From TMED8 sp038125725 (GTDB lineage: Bacteria; Pseudomonadota; Alphaproteobacteria; Rhodospirillales; Casp-alpha2), in NCBI GenBank assembly GCA_038125725.1, contig JAYPEK010000026.1:1-55980 (forward strand): a DNA stretch of 55,980 nucleotides. Reading direction: 5' to 3'. The position numbers and the translations under genes were made by a program. The notes under the pieces are model-generated. The model had not been told where the DNA came from, did no database searches, and saw only the letters and a list, made by a program, of their open reading frames with translations. Within the stretch, counting starts at the first letter, position 1; every line of letters starts with the position of its first letter. Positions 7,809 through 19,113 of this stretch are shown here, in pieces.

Positions 7809-8846
7809 TCATGGGATTAGGGCTTCGAAGGCCTTGGCCGCATCGGGCCAACGCCAGGATCGCTGTAGTTCCAGCGCGCGGGCATGCTGGCTCCGCCAAA
7901 GCGCGTCATCGCGCAGCAGGTCCACCGCCGCGTCTACGAAGCCGGCGTCGGTCGGCCGCACGAACCCGGTCTCGCCGTCGACCACGCGCTCGACGACTGA
8001 ACCCAGGTCCTGCACCACCGCCGGCACGCCCATGGCCTGCGCCTCTCCCACCGCGAGACAGAAGGTCTCGTTGATGTCGCCACGGTACAACATGCAGCGC
8101 GCGGAGCGAAACTCCTCAATCAACTGCGCCTTGGAAACCGGCCCGCGCACGACGACGCCGCTGCCGGCCAAGGCCTCAGCCTTCGCCAGCACCCGCGCCA
8201 TGGGATCGGCCTTGCCGGCGCCGACCGAGCCATAGGTGGCGGCGCCGGTAAACAGGTGGAACTCGGCGTCAGGAACCTGGGGCCGAATCTTTCCGGCCCA
8301 GAGATCCAGCAGCCACTCCAACGAGCGCAGCGGATTGGAGGTGAAGACGGCACGCGGGCCCGGCGGTTCGCTCGCCGTCTCGGCGGCGCAGAAATCGTCG
8401 GAAAGACCATAGGGGATGACGATCCGCTCGCCGCCCGGCGCCCAGGCCGGATAGGTGGTGGCATGCACATGGCCGATGAAAATGATCGCCGGCTTGTAAC
8501 GCCAGAGCTTCGAGAGATAACGCCACTTCATCAGGTAACGCGCTGGATTATGTATCCAAAAGACGGTGCGGCGCGCGTTCGGCATCAACGGGATCAGCTT
8601 GTCGCCCCGGTTCGCGATATAGAGATCGACGCCGTCCGGCCAATCGCCCGACGTGATCGGCCGCCAGGTGACGCCCAGGTGGTCCATGGCCGCACGGCAG
8701 TTGTTGCGCACGTGCACGTCGTGGCCGCGCCGGGCCAGTTCCGCCACCAGGTTGATGATCGACGATTCGACCCCGCCCAGCGGCCCGCGTTCCAGGCTTT
8801 GGCCATCGAATTCGATGCCGTCGTCGGCGAGAAGTATGCGCGCCAT
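7809..8846 (-). CDS. Glycosyltransferase family 4 (second copy)
   Basis: A 345-residue GT-B protein. The N-terminal motif GPLGGVESSIINLVAELA is the acceptor-side loop. The C-terminal domain has RGPVSKAQLIEEFRSA, LYRGDINETFCLAVGEAQAMG (a family 4 E-x7-E equivalent) and GVPAVVQDLGS. The initial segment MARILLADDGIEFDG is typical of glycosyltransferases in LPS-core and O-antigen loci. Its start abuts the stop of the GT2 gene with no gap, so the two are surely co-transcribed. It is not a recent duplicate of the neighbouring GT4, since the sequences share only motif-level similarity. Confidence 0.88.
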   Translation of the reverse strand: MARILLADDGIEFDGQSLERGPLGGVESSIINLVAELARRGHDVHVRNNCRAAMDHLGVTWRPITSGDWPDGVDLYIANRGDKLIPLMPNARRTVFWIHNPARYLMKWRYLSKLWRYKPAIIFIGHVHATTYPAWAPGGERIVIPYGLSDDFCAAETASEPPGPRAVFTSNPLRSLEWLLDLWAGKIRPQVPDAEFHLFTGAATYGSVGAGKADPMARVLAKAEALAGSGVVVRGPVSKAQLIEEFRSARCMLYRGDINETFCLAVGEAQAMGVPAVVQDLGSVVERVVDGETGFVRPTDAGFVDAAVDLLRDDALWRSQHARALELQRSWRWPDAAKAFEALIP

Positions 8847-9602
8847 CTATTCCGATCCCGTCTCGAGCTTCGCCTTCAGGTGCGACAGCAGCGGATAAAG
8901 CCCGGCGCAAAGCGCGATGACCAGCCCGTAACCCCCCTCGCGGTAGCCCTTGCGCATGACGTAGCACTTGAAGAAGCGCGAGAACAGCCGCCGGACGTTG
9001 TTAGCGGTGGAACCGATGTCGCCGGAATCCCGCAGGTCCTTGGCGCGCGCCGTGGAATAGCTGTCGAGGCGCTTCAGCATGTCGGAAATATCGCGGTCCA
9101 CGTAATGGATCAGGCGCTCCGTCAGCATCGCGCCCTTGCGCCCCGACCATGTCAGCGATGGATGCACGCGCTGATCGCCCCAGACCTTGACCCCCTTGCG
9201 GAACAGGCCCGGATAGGCGGCCTTGCCGAACGACGCCCCCCAGCCCCAACGCACCAGCTTGCCGCCGACATGGTTGTCGACCGGGATTTCGTGCCAGTCC
9301 GCCGTCGTGGTCTCGAGCGTGCGGCGGATTTCGTCGGCCAGGGCCGGCGTGACGCGCTCGTCGGCGTCGATCTCGAACACCCAATCGCCTCGGCAGGCGT
9401 CGATGCCGGCGTTGCGGCGCTGGCCTTCGGTCGGCCAATTGCCGGGGACGATGCGGTCGGTGAACCGCCGCGCAATTTCTTCAGAGCCATCCGTGCACTT
9501 ATCCAGCAGCACCACGATCTCGTCGGCAAAGGCGAGCGTTTCCAGGCACTCGACCAACTGCCGCTCCTCGTTATGGACGCTGATCACCGCCGACAGCATC
9601 AC
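8847..9602 (-). CDS. Glycosyltransferase family 2, WaaE/KdtX-like
   Basis: A 251-residue GT-A enzyme. The nucleotide-binding start MLSAVISVHNEERQLVECL, the phosphate-side FADEIVVLLDKCTDGS and the metal-binding EIDADERV stretch after WVFEI are all visible. The NEER opening and the C-terminal FKCYVMRKGYREGGYG membrane-proximal segment resemble WaaE/KdtX beta-glucosyltransferases of the LPS inner core. Four-base overlap (9599-9602) with the upstream GT9 gene indicates translational coupling. The family is certain; the precise linkage is inferred. Confidence 0.9.
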   Translation of the reverse strand: MMLSAVISVHNEERQLVECLETLAFADEIVVLLDKCTDGSEEIARRFTDRIVPGNWPTEGQRRNAGIDACRGDWVFEIDADERVTPALADEIRRTLETTTADWHEIPVDNHVGGKLVRWGWGASFGKAAYPGLFRKGVKVWGDQRVHPSLTWSGRKGAMLTERLIHYVDRDISDMLKRLDSYSTARAKDLRDSGDIGSTANNVRRLFSRFFKCYVMRKGYREGGYGLVIALCAGLYPLLSHLKAKLETGSE

Positions 9603-10561
9603 GCCGCCTCCCCCCTCGCTCGCTCGGCGAGGTTGGAAAGCGCATCATAGACCTGATCCACAGAAAGCCCGTCCATGAGGGAATCCGACGTCCGGTGATT
9701 GAAGTCGTCGGGATGGATATCGTCGAAGGACTGCATCGTGCGCACGCTCGCCGACAAGGCACCGCAGGGTCCATAGAGTTCTTCCTTGCTGGGCCCGAAC
9801 AGGCCCAGCGTCGGCACGCCGGCGGCGGCCGCGATATGCATCAGACCGGAATCATTGCCGACATAAAAAGCACAGCGCTTGAGCGCGGCGAAGATGTCCA
9901 GCAAGCCGACCTTGCCGACCAGATCGATGCACCGCTCGGGCGGGATCGATTCGATCAGGCCGATGGCTTCCGGCCGCTCCTCGGGGGCGCCGAACAGCGC
10001 GACACGCCCACCCGGCAAAAGCCCATCCGGACCGGTGACCCGCTGGCAGAGCTCGGCGAAGCGTTCCGGGCGCCAAGTCTTGGCGCGCCAGTTGGCGGTC
10101 GGTCCGATGGCCAGGACCGGGGTGCCGTCCGGGATCAACTCGCGGGCGCGATGGTCGTGTTCGGCGCTGCTCCAGAGCCTGGGCAGGGGTGGGTCGTCCT
10201 GCAGGTCCATGACGCCAGCCAACTGCCGGATGCGGTGGCCGGGGTGACGATGCTTGTGCATATGCATCTGGCGTTTCGCGGGCAGGATATAGGTCAGCGG
10301 CGCGCTCCTGAGATCGACGACCAGGTCCCAGAACCGGCCGACGGAAAGCGCCCAGAGCCGCAGCCAATGCAGCGATACGACCATCTTTTCGAGGACGATC
10401 ACCCGTTCCAGGCCCGGTACCGTCTCGAACAGTTCCGCTGCCGCCGGCCCACAGGCGACGGTGATCCGCGCACCCGGGTAGGTTTCGACCAGATGGCCAA
10501 GCAGACCGGTGGACAGCACCGCGTCGCCTATACGGGTGGCCGACACGAAGAGAATACGCAT
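9599..10561 (-). CDS. Glycosyltransferase family 9 (heptosyltransferase-like)
   Basis: A 320-residue GT-B enzyme of the ADP-heptose:LPS heptosyltransferase family. It opens MRILFVSATRIGDAVLSTGL, with the RIGD motif, and ends with the family signature YVGNDSGLMHIAAAAGVP then TLGLFGPS. It would extend the LPS core with heptose or a related sugar in the cytoplasm. This is the first gene of the leftward glycan operon. No Shine-Dalgarno sequence precedes its ATG; a TATAAA lies only 7 nt upstream, so a leaderless message is possible. It is divergent from ygfZ across 125 nt. Confidence 0.92.
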   Translation of the reverse strand: MRILFVSATRIGDAVLSTGLLGHLVETYPGARITVACGPAAAELFETVPGLERVIVLEKMVVSLHWLRLWALSVGRFWDLVVDLRSAPLTYILPAKRQMHMHKHRHPGHRIRQLAGVMDLQDDPPLPRLWSSAEHDHRARELIPDGTPVLAIGPTANWRAKTWRPERFAELCQRVTGPDGLLPGGRVALFGAPEERPEAIGLIESIPPERCIDLVGKVGLLDIFAALKRCAFYVGNDSGLMHIAAAAGVPTLGLFGPSKEELYGPCGALSASVRTMQSFDDIHPDDFNHRTSDSLMDGLSVDQVYDALSNLAERARGEAA

Positions 10562-10567
10562 GGCGCG

Positions 10568-10573
10568 TTTATA
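10568..10573 (-). promoter_or_regulatory. Possible -10 element of a leaderless promoter
   Basis: On the minus strand TATAAA ends 7 nt before the ATG of the GT9 gene, which would place the transcription start at or beside the start codon. The matching -35 position (TGGTAA) is poor. The absence of a ribosome-binding site supports a leaderless transcript, but this is inference from spacing alone. Confidence 0.3.
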
Positions 10574-10686
10574 CGACTGCCCCCTTCGCTTTACCAGCGG
10601 CTTTCCCCCCGCCCCTCACCTTCCCTTGGCCCTTGCATCGGCGCCCGTTTCCCCCCACCTTTGGGGTCCAGGATGAAGGGATCCAC

Positions 10687-11559
10687 ATGAGCCCAACCAA
10701 TTTCGCCATTCTCCAGGATCGCGGCGTGGTGCGCATCGCCGGCGACGACGCGCGCGACTTCCTGCAGGGGCTGATTTCCAACGATATCCACCGCGTTCAG
10801 CCGGACCGCGCAATTTACGCCGCGCTGCTGACGCCGCAGGGCAAATACCTGTTCGATTTCTTCATCGCCGAACGGGACGGCGCGTTGCTGCTGGAAACCG
10901 AGCGCGCCCGCATCGATACCCTGATCAAGCGCCTGACGATGTACAAATTGCGCGCCAAGGTCGAGCTTTCCGGCGTGTCAGGCGACTGGCGCGTGGTCGC
11001 CCTTTGGGGCGATGGCGCGCTCAGTACTCTCGGGCTTTCGGAGGCCGGCGCCGCCAAGGCCGCCGGCGACGGGGTTGCCTTCGCCGACCCGCGCCTGGAA
11101 GCCGCCGGCGCGCGGCTCTTGTTGGCGCCCGGCGATCCGTTGCCCGACGGCGACGAGGCCGATGCCGATGCCTACGACGCCCATCGCCTGGCGCTCGGCC
11201 TGCCCGACGGCAGCCGTGACCTGGTGCTGGAAAAATCCATCCTGCTGGAAAGCGGCTTCGACGAACTGCACGGGGTCGACTGGAAAAAGGGCTGCTACAT
11301 GGGCCAGGAGCTGACGGCGCGCACCAAGTACCGCGGCTTGGTGAAGAAGCGCCTGGTGCCGGTCAGCATCGACGGCCCGTTGCCGGAACCCGGCACCGAG
11401 GTCATGGCCGAAGGCAAGTCGGTGGGCGAGATCCGCTCCGGCCAGGGCGGCCTAGCGCTCGCCCTGATCCGGCTGGAGGCCCTGGAACAGCCCGGCGCGC
11501 CGCTTCGTGCCGGCGACGCCGCGGTGACGCCGCACCGGCCCGATTGGGCGGAATTCTAG
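10687..11559 (+). CDS. ygfZ: Folate-binding YgfZ/GcvT-domain protein
   Basis: A 290-residue protein related to the T-protein of the glycine cleavage system. The diagnostic YgfZ motif KGCYMGQE lies at residues 201-208, with the conserved cysteine. Family members bind tetrahydrofolate and help assemble or repair certain iron-sulfur enzymes, such as MiaB-type tRNA methylthiotransferase; they act in the cytoplasm. The N-terminus AILQDRGVVRIAGDDARDFLQGL is typical. The ATG at 10687 follows a GAAGGG; an upstream in-frame ATG at 10633 has no ribosome site. The downstream methyltransferase follows by 13 nt and is likely co-transcribed. Confidence 0.93.
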   Translation: MSPTNFAILQDRGVVRIAGDDARDFLQGLISNDIHRVQPDRAIYAALLTPQGKYLFDFFIAERDGALLLETERARIDTLIKRLTMYKLRAKVELSGVSGDWRVVALWGDGALSTLGLSEAGAAKAAGDGVAFADPRLEAAGARLLLAPGDPLPDGDEADADAYDAHRLALGLPDGSRDLVLEKSILLESGFDELHGVDWKKGCYMGQELTARTKYRGLVKKRLVPVSIDGPLPEPGTEVMAEGKSVGEIRSGQGGLALALIRLEALEQPGAPLRAGDAAVTPHRPDWAEF

Positions 11560-11572
11560 GCGGCCCCGCCGG

Positions 11573-12235
11573 GTGGTTTCCAGCGACGACATCTTCAGGA
11601 AATCGCCGGAACTGCTGACCCCTGTCGTGCTTGCCTACGAGCGCCGGCTGAAACGCTACGGCGACACGCCCCGGGGCGTCTTTTGGAAAAACGCCGAAAT
11701 GCAGCGCCGGCGCTATGAAATCCTGGTCCGCGTCTTCGACGACGCAGCACTCGCCGGCGGCATTACCATCCACGATTTCGGCTGCGGCTACGGCGCGTTC
11801 TTCGATTTTCTCGCCGACCATCCGGCGATGCGCGCCAGCAGCTATATCGGCACCGACATGAGCACCGGCATGATCGAAACCGCCAGCGCGCGCATCGACG
11901 ATCCGCGCGCGCTGTTCGTGCGCCACCTGACCGCCACCGAGACCGCCGACTACACCTTCGTGTCCGGCACCTTCAACATGCACATGGGCGCCGATACCGA
12001 CGAATGGCGCGACTATGTGCGGGCCAGCCTGCTCAGGCTCTGGAAGCGCTCGCGCCGTGCCCTCGCCTTCAATCTGCTGAGCATTTCGTCACCGGAACAG
12101 TTCGAAGGGCTCTATTACGCGCCGCCGGAAGACTTCCTGGAGTTCACCCGCATGCACATGGACCCGGACGCCGAACTGATCGTCGAGCCGCTGCTGCCGG
12201 ATTTCACCATCTTCGCCAGAAGGCGCCGGCCCTAA
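11573..12235 (+). CDS. Class I SAM-dependent methyltransferase
   Basis: A 220-residue product from a GTG start. Motif I appears as IHDFGCGYGAFFDFL (about residues 63-77) and an acidic residue after the second strand as YIGTDMSTGMIETA. The N-terminal helix SPELLTPVVLAYERRLKRYG is not diagnostic, and the substrate is unknown. It follows ygfZ by 13 nt and its stop overlaps the end of the convergent HIT gene. No ribosome site stronger than a G-rich stretch precedes the GTG, so translation may be coupled to ygfZ. Confidence 0.85.
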   Translation: MVSSDDIFRKSPELLTPVVLAYERRLKRYGDTPRGVFWKNAEMQRRRYEILVRVFDDAALAGGITIHDFGCGYGAFFDFLADHPAMRASSYIGTDMSTGMIETASARIDDPRALFVRHLTATETADYTFVSGTFNMHMGADTDEWRDYVRASLLRLWKRSRRALAFNLLSISSPEQFEGLYYAPPEDFLEFTRMHMDPDAELIVEPLLPDFTIFARRRRP

Positions 12236-12663
12236 GAAATCGCCGCCTTGATCTTCTCCGCCAGGGCGGTGATTTCCGCCATGTCGCCGGGGACCATTTC
12301 CCAGTTCATGGTCAGGCCATCCTCGGCGCGGCGCGGGATGATGTGAAAATGGATATGGAACACCGACTGCTTGGCGCCGGGACCGTTGGCCTGGACGATG
12401 TTCATGCCTTCCGGCGCGATGGCCTTGTCGACGGCCGCGGCCACGCGGCTGACGGTGGCCATGGCGGCGGCGGAAGCCTCCGGCGGGGTGACGAAAATGT
12501 TCTCCGCATGGTGCTTGGGGATCACCAGGCAATGGCCCGGCGCGATGGGATTGATATCCATGAACGCCAGCGAGACGTCGTCCTCATGGACCTTAATGGC
12601 CGGGATTTCGCCCCGGATGATCTTGCAGAAGATGCAGTCGTCGTCGAGTTGCGGTCCGGTCAT
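12232..12663 (-). CDS. HIT-family nucleotide hydrolase (HINT-like)
   Basis: A 143-residue histidine-triad protein. The catalytic triad motif is HIHFHIIPR, with His103, His105 and His107. CIFC at residues 10-13 is the usual zinc-binding pair of HINT-type members, and PGHCLVIPKHH is the nucleotide-binding strand. The family hydrolyses adenosine phosphoramidates and similar AMP conjugates. The start MTGPQLDDD was chosen because GGAG lies 7 nt upstream. The gene overlaps the convergent methyltransferase by 4 nt and is divergent from the small peptide gene. Confidence 0.92.
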   Translation of the reverse strand: MTGPQLDDDCIFCKIIRGEIPAIKVHEDDVSLAFMDINPIAPGHCLVIPKHHAENIFVTPPEASAAAMATVSRVAAAVDKAIAPEGMNIVQANGPGAKQSVFHIHFHIIPRRAEDGLTMNWEMVPGDMAEITALAEKIKAAIS

Positions 12664-12766
12664 GCGAAATCTCCTTCCTGGCATGGCACCGAACGGTGGC
12701 GCGCGGCGCTTGCGCTGTCAAGGAAGGCCAAGCGATTGGCCGGCATCTGCCATGCGGAAATTGCAA

Positions 12767-12820
12767 TTGTGACTGCCGACGCATGCGCCTACATACGCCC
12801 GCGTGCGAAGAACCTCGCAC
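12767..12820 (+). promoter_or_regulatory. Promoter and leader hairpin of the 31-codon gene
   Basis: TTGTGA (12767-12772) and TACATA (12790-12795) are separated by 17 nt, giving a start near 12802. The predicted transcript begins with a perfect 6-bp hairpin, GTGCGA (12803-12808) pairing with TCGCAC (12815-12820) over a 6-nt loop, a form that can stabilise the 5' end of a short message. The ribosome site of the peptide gene follows 11 nt later. Confidence 0.55.
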
Positions 12821-12844
12821 GAGCAAGAACAAAGGAGAACCACC

Positions 12845-12940
12845 TTGGGCAGCAAAAGGCATACCCTCAAGAATCAGAGCTGGGCCTACCTGACCGGCGC
12901 CGCGTCAGCATTGGCCGCCTTCGGCATCGCCATCCTGTAA
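12845..12940 (+). CDS. 31-residue membrane peptide
   Basis: A TTG start follows AAAGGAG (12831-12837) by 7 nt. The product begins MGSKRHTLKNQSWAYL and ends with the hydrophobic stretch TGAASALAAFGIAIL, so it looks like a single-pass membrane peptide with a basic cytoplasmic N-terminus. A good promoter upstream and a strong terminator 28 nt downstream make it a complete, stand-alone transcription unit of about 195 nt. I do not recognise the family. An alternative is that the transcript is a small RNA and the frame is accidental, but the well-placed ribosome site and the exact fit of stop and terminator favour a translated gene. Confidence 0.6.
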   Translation: MGSKRHTLKNQSWAYLTGAASALAAFGIAIL

Positions 12941-12968
12941 GCGCCGACGAGGAAGTCTCAGAAAGAAC

Positions 12969-12996
12969 CGGCGGGCCCAAGCCCGCCGTTTTTTTT
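12969..12996 (+). terminator. Strong Rho-independent terminator
   Basis: Perfect 8-bp stem CGGCGGGC/GCCCGCCG with loop CCAA, followed by eight T residues. It ends the transcript of the 31-codon gene. It lies just beyond the 3' end of the convergent cytochrome gene, where it could also act weakly in the other direction. Confidence 0.9.
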
Positions 12997-13003
12997 GGCC
13001 TTG

Positions 13004-13404
13004 TCATCGGCGCCCGGTGCCGCGTTCGACCGGGACGCGACGCAGGTCCTTGGCTTCCAGCTTGTGCACGAAGGCCAGCAAATCCTCGATGTTTTCCGGC
13101 GTGACCTCGAACGGCTGCGCGTAAGGCGCCAGGTCGGTCCAGCGCTCGACGCCAGGCACGGTAACGAAGGCCGGATGCGGGCGGCGTTCATAGAAGGTGC
13201 GGAAGCGCTCGAACCCGTCGCCGAGCCCGGCGATCAAGCCGAACGACGGCGTCGAGCCGAGCCCGCCGAACTTGTTGAAGTCCCCGACCACATGGCAGCG
13301 CGCGCAATGGGTCTCGGCCAGGACCTGGCCCTTTTCCGCGTCACCATCGGCACGGGCCGGCGACGCCGCCGGCAACAACAGGAGTGCGAGCGCGAGCGCC
13401 CGGA

Positions 13405-13408
<4 letters not shown>
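13004..13408 (-). CDS. Periplasmic c-type cytochrome
   Basis: A 134-residue protein with an export signal (IRALALALLLLPAASPARA) and one heme-attachment motif CARCH soon after it. The start is a GTG that overlaps the ppdK stop as GTGA, with GGAG upstream, so translation is coupled to ppdK. After the heme motif there is no methionine at all, so the usual His/Met ligation is impossible. A histidine (ERRPHPAF, or FVHKLEA) may supply the second ligand, or the iron may be five-coordinate. It is probably a small electron carrier or sensor. Placement behind a pyruvate phosphate dikinase is unexplained. Confidence 0.85.
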
Positions 13409-16089
<2,681 letters not shown>

Positions 16090-16093
16090 GGTC

Positions 16094-18145
16094 TTACCCT
16101 TCGATCTTTGAGAAATCCGCAACGCCCCCCAGCGCCGCCCTGATCTCGTTCAAAAGCTTCAGTCTATTCTCACGCAACGCCGCGTCGTCGGCATTGACCT
16201 GAACCCCATCAAAAAATGCGTCAACCGGACCACGCAGCCGTGCCAGCGCCGCCATGGCGCTGGCAAAGTCCTCCTCCGCCACCGCCTGGGCGATGGCTGG
16301 GCCGGCTTCGGATAGTCCCCTGTGCAGGTCGCGTTCCTCGTCTTGCTGGAACGCACCCCCATCCACGGCGCCATCATAACGCCGTTCATCCTTCTTTTCC
16401 TCGATTTTTAGGATATTGGCGGCGCGGCGGTAGGCGGTCAGCAGGTTCTCGCCGTCGTCGGAGCCCAAGAACGCCGTCAGCGCCTCAACCCGCGCCATCA
16501 GCCGCACCAGATCGTCCTCGCCGCCGAGCGCGAACACCGCGTCGATGGCGTCATGCCGCACGCCCTGTTCGCGCAGATGCACCTTCAGGCGGTCGGCGAA
16601 GAACGCGAGGAGATCGTCGGCCGGGTCCGTGTCGGCCCGGTAGAGTTCGCGCGCCTTGGCGAATTCCGCCTTCAGCGGCAGCCGAAGCCCGTTTTCCAGC
16701 ACCAGCCGGATGACGCCCAAGGCGGCGCGGCGGAGCGCGAACGGGTCCTTGGAGCCGGTCGGTTTTTCGTCGATGGCGAAGAAACCGACCAGGCTATCAA
16801 TCTTGTCGGCCAGCGACACGCAGACGCTCACCGGCTTCGACGGGCAACTGTCATTCGGGCCCAAGGGCGAATAGTGCTCGGCAATGGCGTCCGCCACTTC
16901 TTCCGATTCGCCGTCGTGGATGGCGTAGTAGCGGCCCATCAGGCCCTGAAGCTCGGGGAATTCGCCGACCATGCCGGTGGAAAGGTCCGCCTTGGCGAGC
17001 CGAGCGGCGGAACGCACCCGGTCTTTGTCGGCACCCGGCACATAGGCGGCCACGTCGGCGGCCAACGCCTGCACGCGGTCGACCTTCTCATCCATCGAGC
17101 CCAGCTTGGCGTGGAAGACGCGGTCCTTGAGCGCCGGCGCCTTGGAAGATAGCGAGGTCTTACGGTCCTGATCCCAGAAGAACTTGGCGTCCGACAGGCG
17201 CGCGCGCAGCACGCGCTCGTTACCGGCCACCACCTGCTTGCCGCCGTCGTCGGTTTCCGTGTTGGCAACGACGATGAAGCGGTTGGCGAGGTCGCCGTTC
17301 GCATCCAGACAGGAGAAATACTTCTGGTGCGACTTCATCGAGGTGATCAGCACTTCCGGCGGCACGTCCATGAACTCGTCGTCGATGCCGCCCATGTAGA
17401 CCACCGGCCACTCGACCAGGCCCGTGACCTCGTCCAACAGCGTCGGATCGTCCTTGAAGCTCAAGCCCTCGGCCTCGGCCAAGGCATCCGCGTCGGCGGC
17501 GATCTTGGCGCGGCGCTCAGCCGGGTCGAGCATCACCTTGGCGGCGAGGAGCTTCTGTTTGTAATCGGCGAAATCCGCGACCTCGATGGCATCGGGAGCG
17601 AGGAAGCGGTGACCCACCGTCGAGGCTCCGCTCGTCACCGGCCCCAAGGCGAAGGGCACGACGGCGCCGTCGAATTGGGCGATCATCGAATGAATGACCC
17701 GTACCCAGCGGAACTCATGGCTGGCCCAGCGCATGGATTTCGGCCACGGCAGATCGCCAAGCGCTTTGGGCAGCACCTCGGCCAGCACGTCGGCGGCGGC
17801 GCGGCCCTTGATGTCGACGGTGGCGAACAGGAAGGTGCCCTTCTCCGTCTCGCGTTCCTCGATCACCGCCCCTTCCGGCAACGAGCCCTTGAAGCCGGCC
17901 ATGGCCTTTTCCGGCGCGTCGGCGCGGGGGCCGCGGCGTTCTTCCGAGACATCCGGCTGGCTCACCGGCAGGCCATCGATGACCAGCGCCAGGCGGCGCG
18001 GCGTGGCGAAGGCCTCGGCGCTGGAGAATTCCAGCCCCGCGCCCTTGAGACCGTCGCAAACCAAGCGTTTCAGGTCGTCGGCGGCGCGTTTCTGCATGCG
18101 GGCCGGGATTTCCTCGGACAGGATTTCCAACAGAAGCTCGGGCAT
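16094..18145 (-). CDS. glyS: Glycyl-tRNA synthetase, beta subunit
   Basis: A 683-residue protein typical of the beta chain of the alpha2-beta2 bacterial enzyme. It begins MPELLLEILSEEIPARMQKRA, nearly invariant in the family. It has SMRWASHEFRWVRVIHS, the HD-like core with GRYYAIHDGE, and DPFALRRAALGVIRL, ending in an anticodon-binding region. It works with GlyQ to charge tRNA-Gly. GlyQ lies 3 nt upstream, so the two are translated together in a stoichiometric pair. Confidence 0.97.
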   Translation of the reverse strand: MPELLLEILSEEIPARMQKRAADDLKRLVCDGLKGAGLEFSSAEAFATPRRLALVIDGLPVSQPDVSEERRGPRADAPEKAMAGFKGSLPEGAVIEERETEKGTFLFATVDIKGRAAADVLAEVLPKALGDLPWPKSMRWASHEFRWVRVIHSMIAQFDGAVVPFALGPVTSGASTVGHRFLAPDAIEVADFADYKQKLLAAKVMLDPAERRAKIAADADALAEAEGLSFKDDPTLLDEVTGLVEWPVVYMGGIDDEFMDVPPEVLITSMKSHQKYFSCLDANGDLANRFIVVANTETDDGGKQVVAGNERVLRARLSDAKFFWDQDRKTSLSSKAPALKDRVFHAKLGSMDEKVDRVQALAADVAAYVPGADKDRVRSAARLAKADLSTGMVGEFPELQGLMGRYYAIHDGESEEVADAIAEHYSPLGPNDSCPSKPVSVCVSLADKIDSLVGFFAIDEKPTGSKDPFALRRAALGVIRLVLENGLRLPLKAEFAKARELYRADTDPADDLLAFFADRLKVHLREQGVRHDAIDAVFALGGEDDLVRLMARVEALTAFLGSDDGENLLTAYRRAANILKIEEKKDERRYDGAVDGGAFQQDEERDLHRGLSEAGPAIAQAVAEEDFASAMAALARLRGPVDAFFDGVQVNADDAALRENRLKLLNEIRAALGGVADFSKIEG

Positions 18146-18148
18146 GGC

Positions 18149-19048
18149 CTAGACCTCCACACCCTGGCTTTTCAGCCAGGCTTCGGCGGCGCCCTTCGCC
18201 AGCGCCCGCACGCGGCCGATGTAGGCGGCGCGTTCGGTGACGGAAATCACGCCGCGCGCGTCCAACAAATTGAACAGGTGCGAGGCCTTCAGGCAGTAGT
18301 CGTAGGCCGGCAGCGGCAGGTCTTTCTCCAGCAGCGCGGCACTTTCCTTTTCCGCATCGACGAAGTGGCGGGTCAGCATTTCAGTGTCGGCGTATTCGAA
18401 ATTGTAGGTGGAATACTCGACCTCGGCCTGATGGAAGACATCGCCGTAAGACTTGCCGCCCTCATCCGCCGGCACGCCGTCCCAATCCAGGTCGTAGACG
18501 TTGTCGACGCCCTGCACGTACATGACCAGCCGCTCAAGGCCATAGGTCAGTTCCACCGGCACCGGGTTGCAGTCGAAGCCGCCGACCTGCTGGAAATAGG
18601 TGAACTGCGACACTTCCATGCCGTCGCACCAGACCTCCCAGCCAAGCCCCCAGGCGCCCAGCGTCGGGCTTTCCCAGTCGTCCTCGACGAAGCGGATGTC
18701 GTGCAGCTTGGGATCGATGCCAAGCACGTAGAGGCTCTGAAGATAGAGGTCCTGGATGTTCTCCGGGCTCGGCTTCATCAGCACCTGGTATTGGTAATAG
18801 TGCTGCAAGCGGTTCGGATTCTCGCCGTAGCGGCCGTCGGTCGGGCGCCGGGACGGCTGCACGTAGGCGCAGTTCCAGCGATCATCGGTGCGGCCCAGCG
18901 ACCGCAGCGTCGTCGCCGGGTGGAAGGTGCCGGCGCCTACCTCCATATCGTAGGGCTGCAACAGCACGCAGCCCTGATCGGCCCAGAAAGCTTGCAGCTT
19001 CATGATCAGGGCCTGGAAACAGGTATTTTTATCGGCCTTTTTGGGCAT
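18149..19048 (-). CDS. glyQ: Glycyl-tRNA synthetase, alpha subunit
   Basis: A 299-residue class II catalytic subunit. Motifs include QPYDMEVGAGTFHPATTL, YVQPSRRPTDGRYGENPNRL (motif 2 region) and WGLGWEVWCDGMEVSQFTYF, all highly conserved. The start MPKKADKN was chosen because it aligns with known GlyQ starts; an in-frame upstream codon would add 17 non-conserved residues. The upstream site is weak. It heads the glyQ-glyS-ppdK-cytochrome unit, with 65 nt before the zinc-ribbon gene on the same strand. Confidence 0.96.
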   Translation of the reverse strand: MPKKADKNTCFQALIMKLQAFWADQGCVLLQPYDMEVGAGTFHPATTLRSLGRTDDRWNCAYVQPSRRPTDGRYGENPNRLQHYYQYQVLMKPSPENIQDLYLQSLYVLGIDPKLHDIRFVEDDWESPTLGAWGLGWEVWCDGMEVSQFTYFQQVGGFDCNPVPVELTYGLERLVMYVQGVDNVYDLDWDGVPADEGGKSYGDVFHQAEVEYSTYNFEYADTEMLTRHFVDAEKESAALLEKDLPLPAYDYCLKASHLFNLLDARGVISVTERAAYIGRVRALAKGAAEAWLKSQGVEV

Positions 19049-19113
19049 GGCGCGGGCGGCTTCGGGACCGGAAAAACAAACGGGTTTGGACCCTAGCACC
19101 GGCTATCGGAGAA

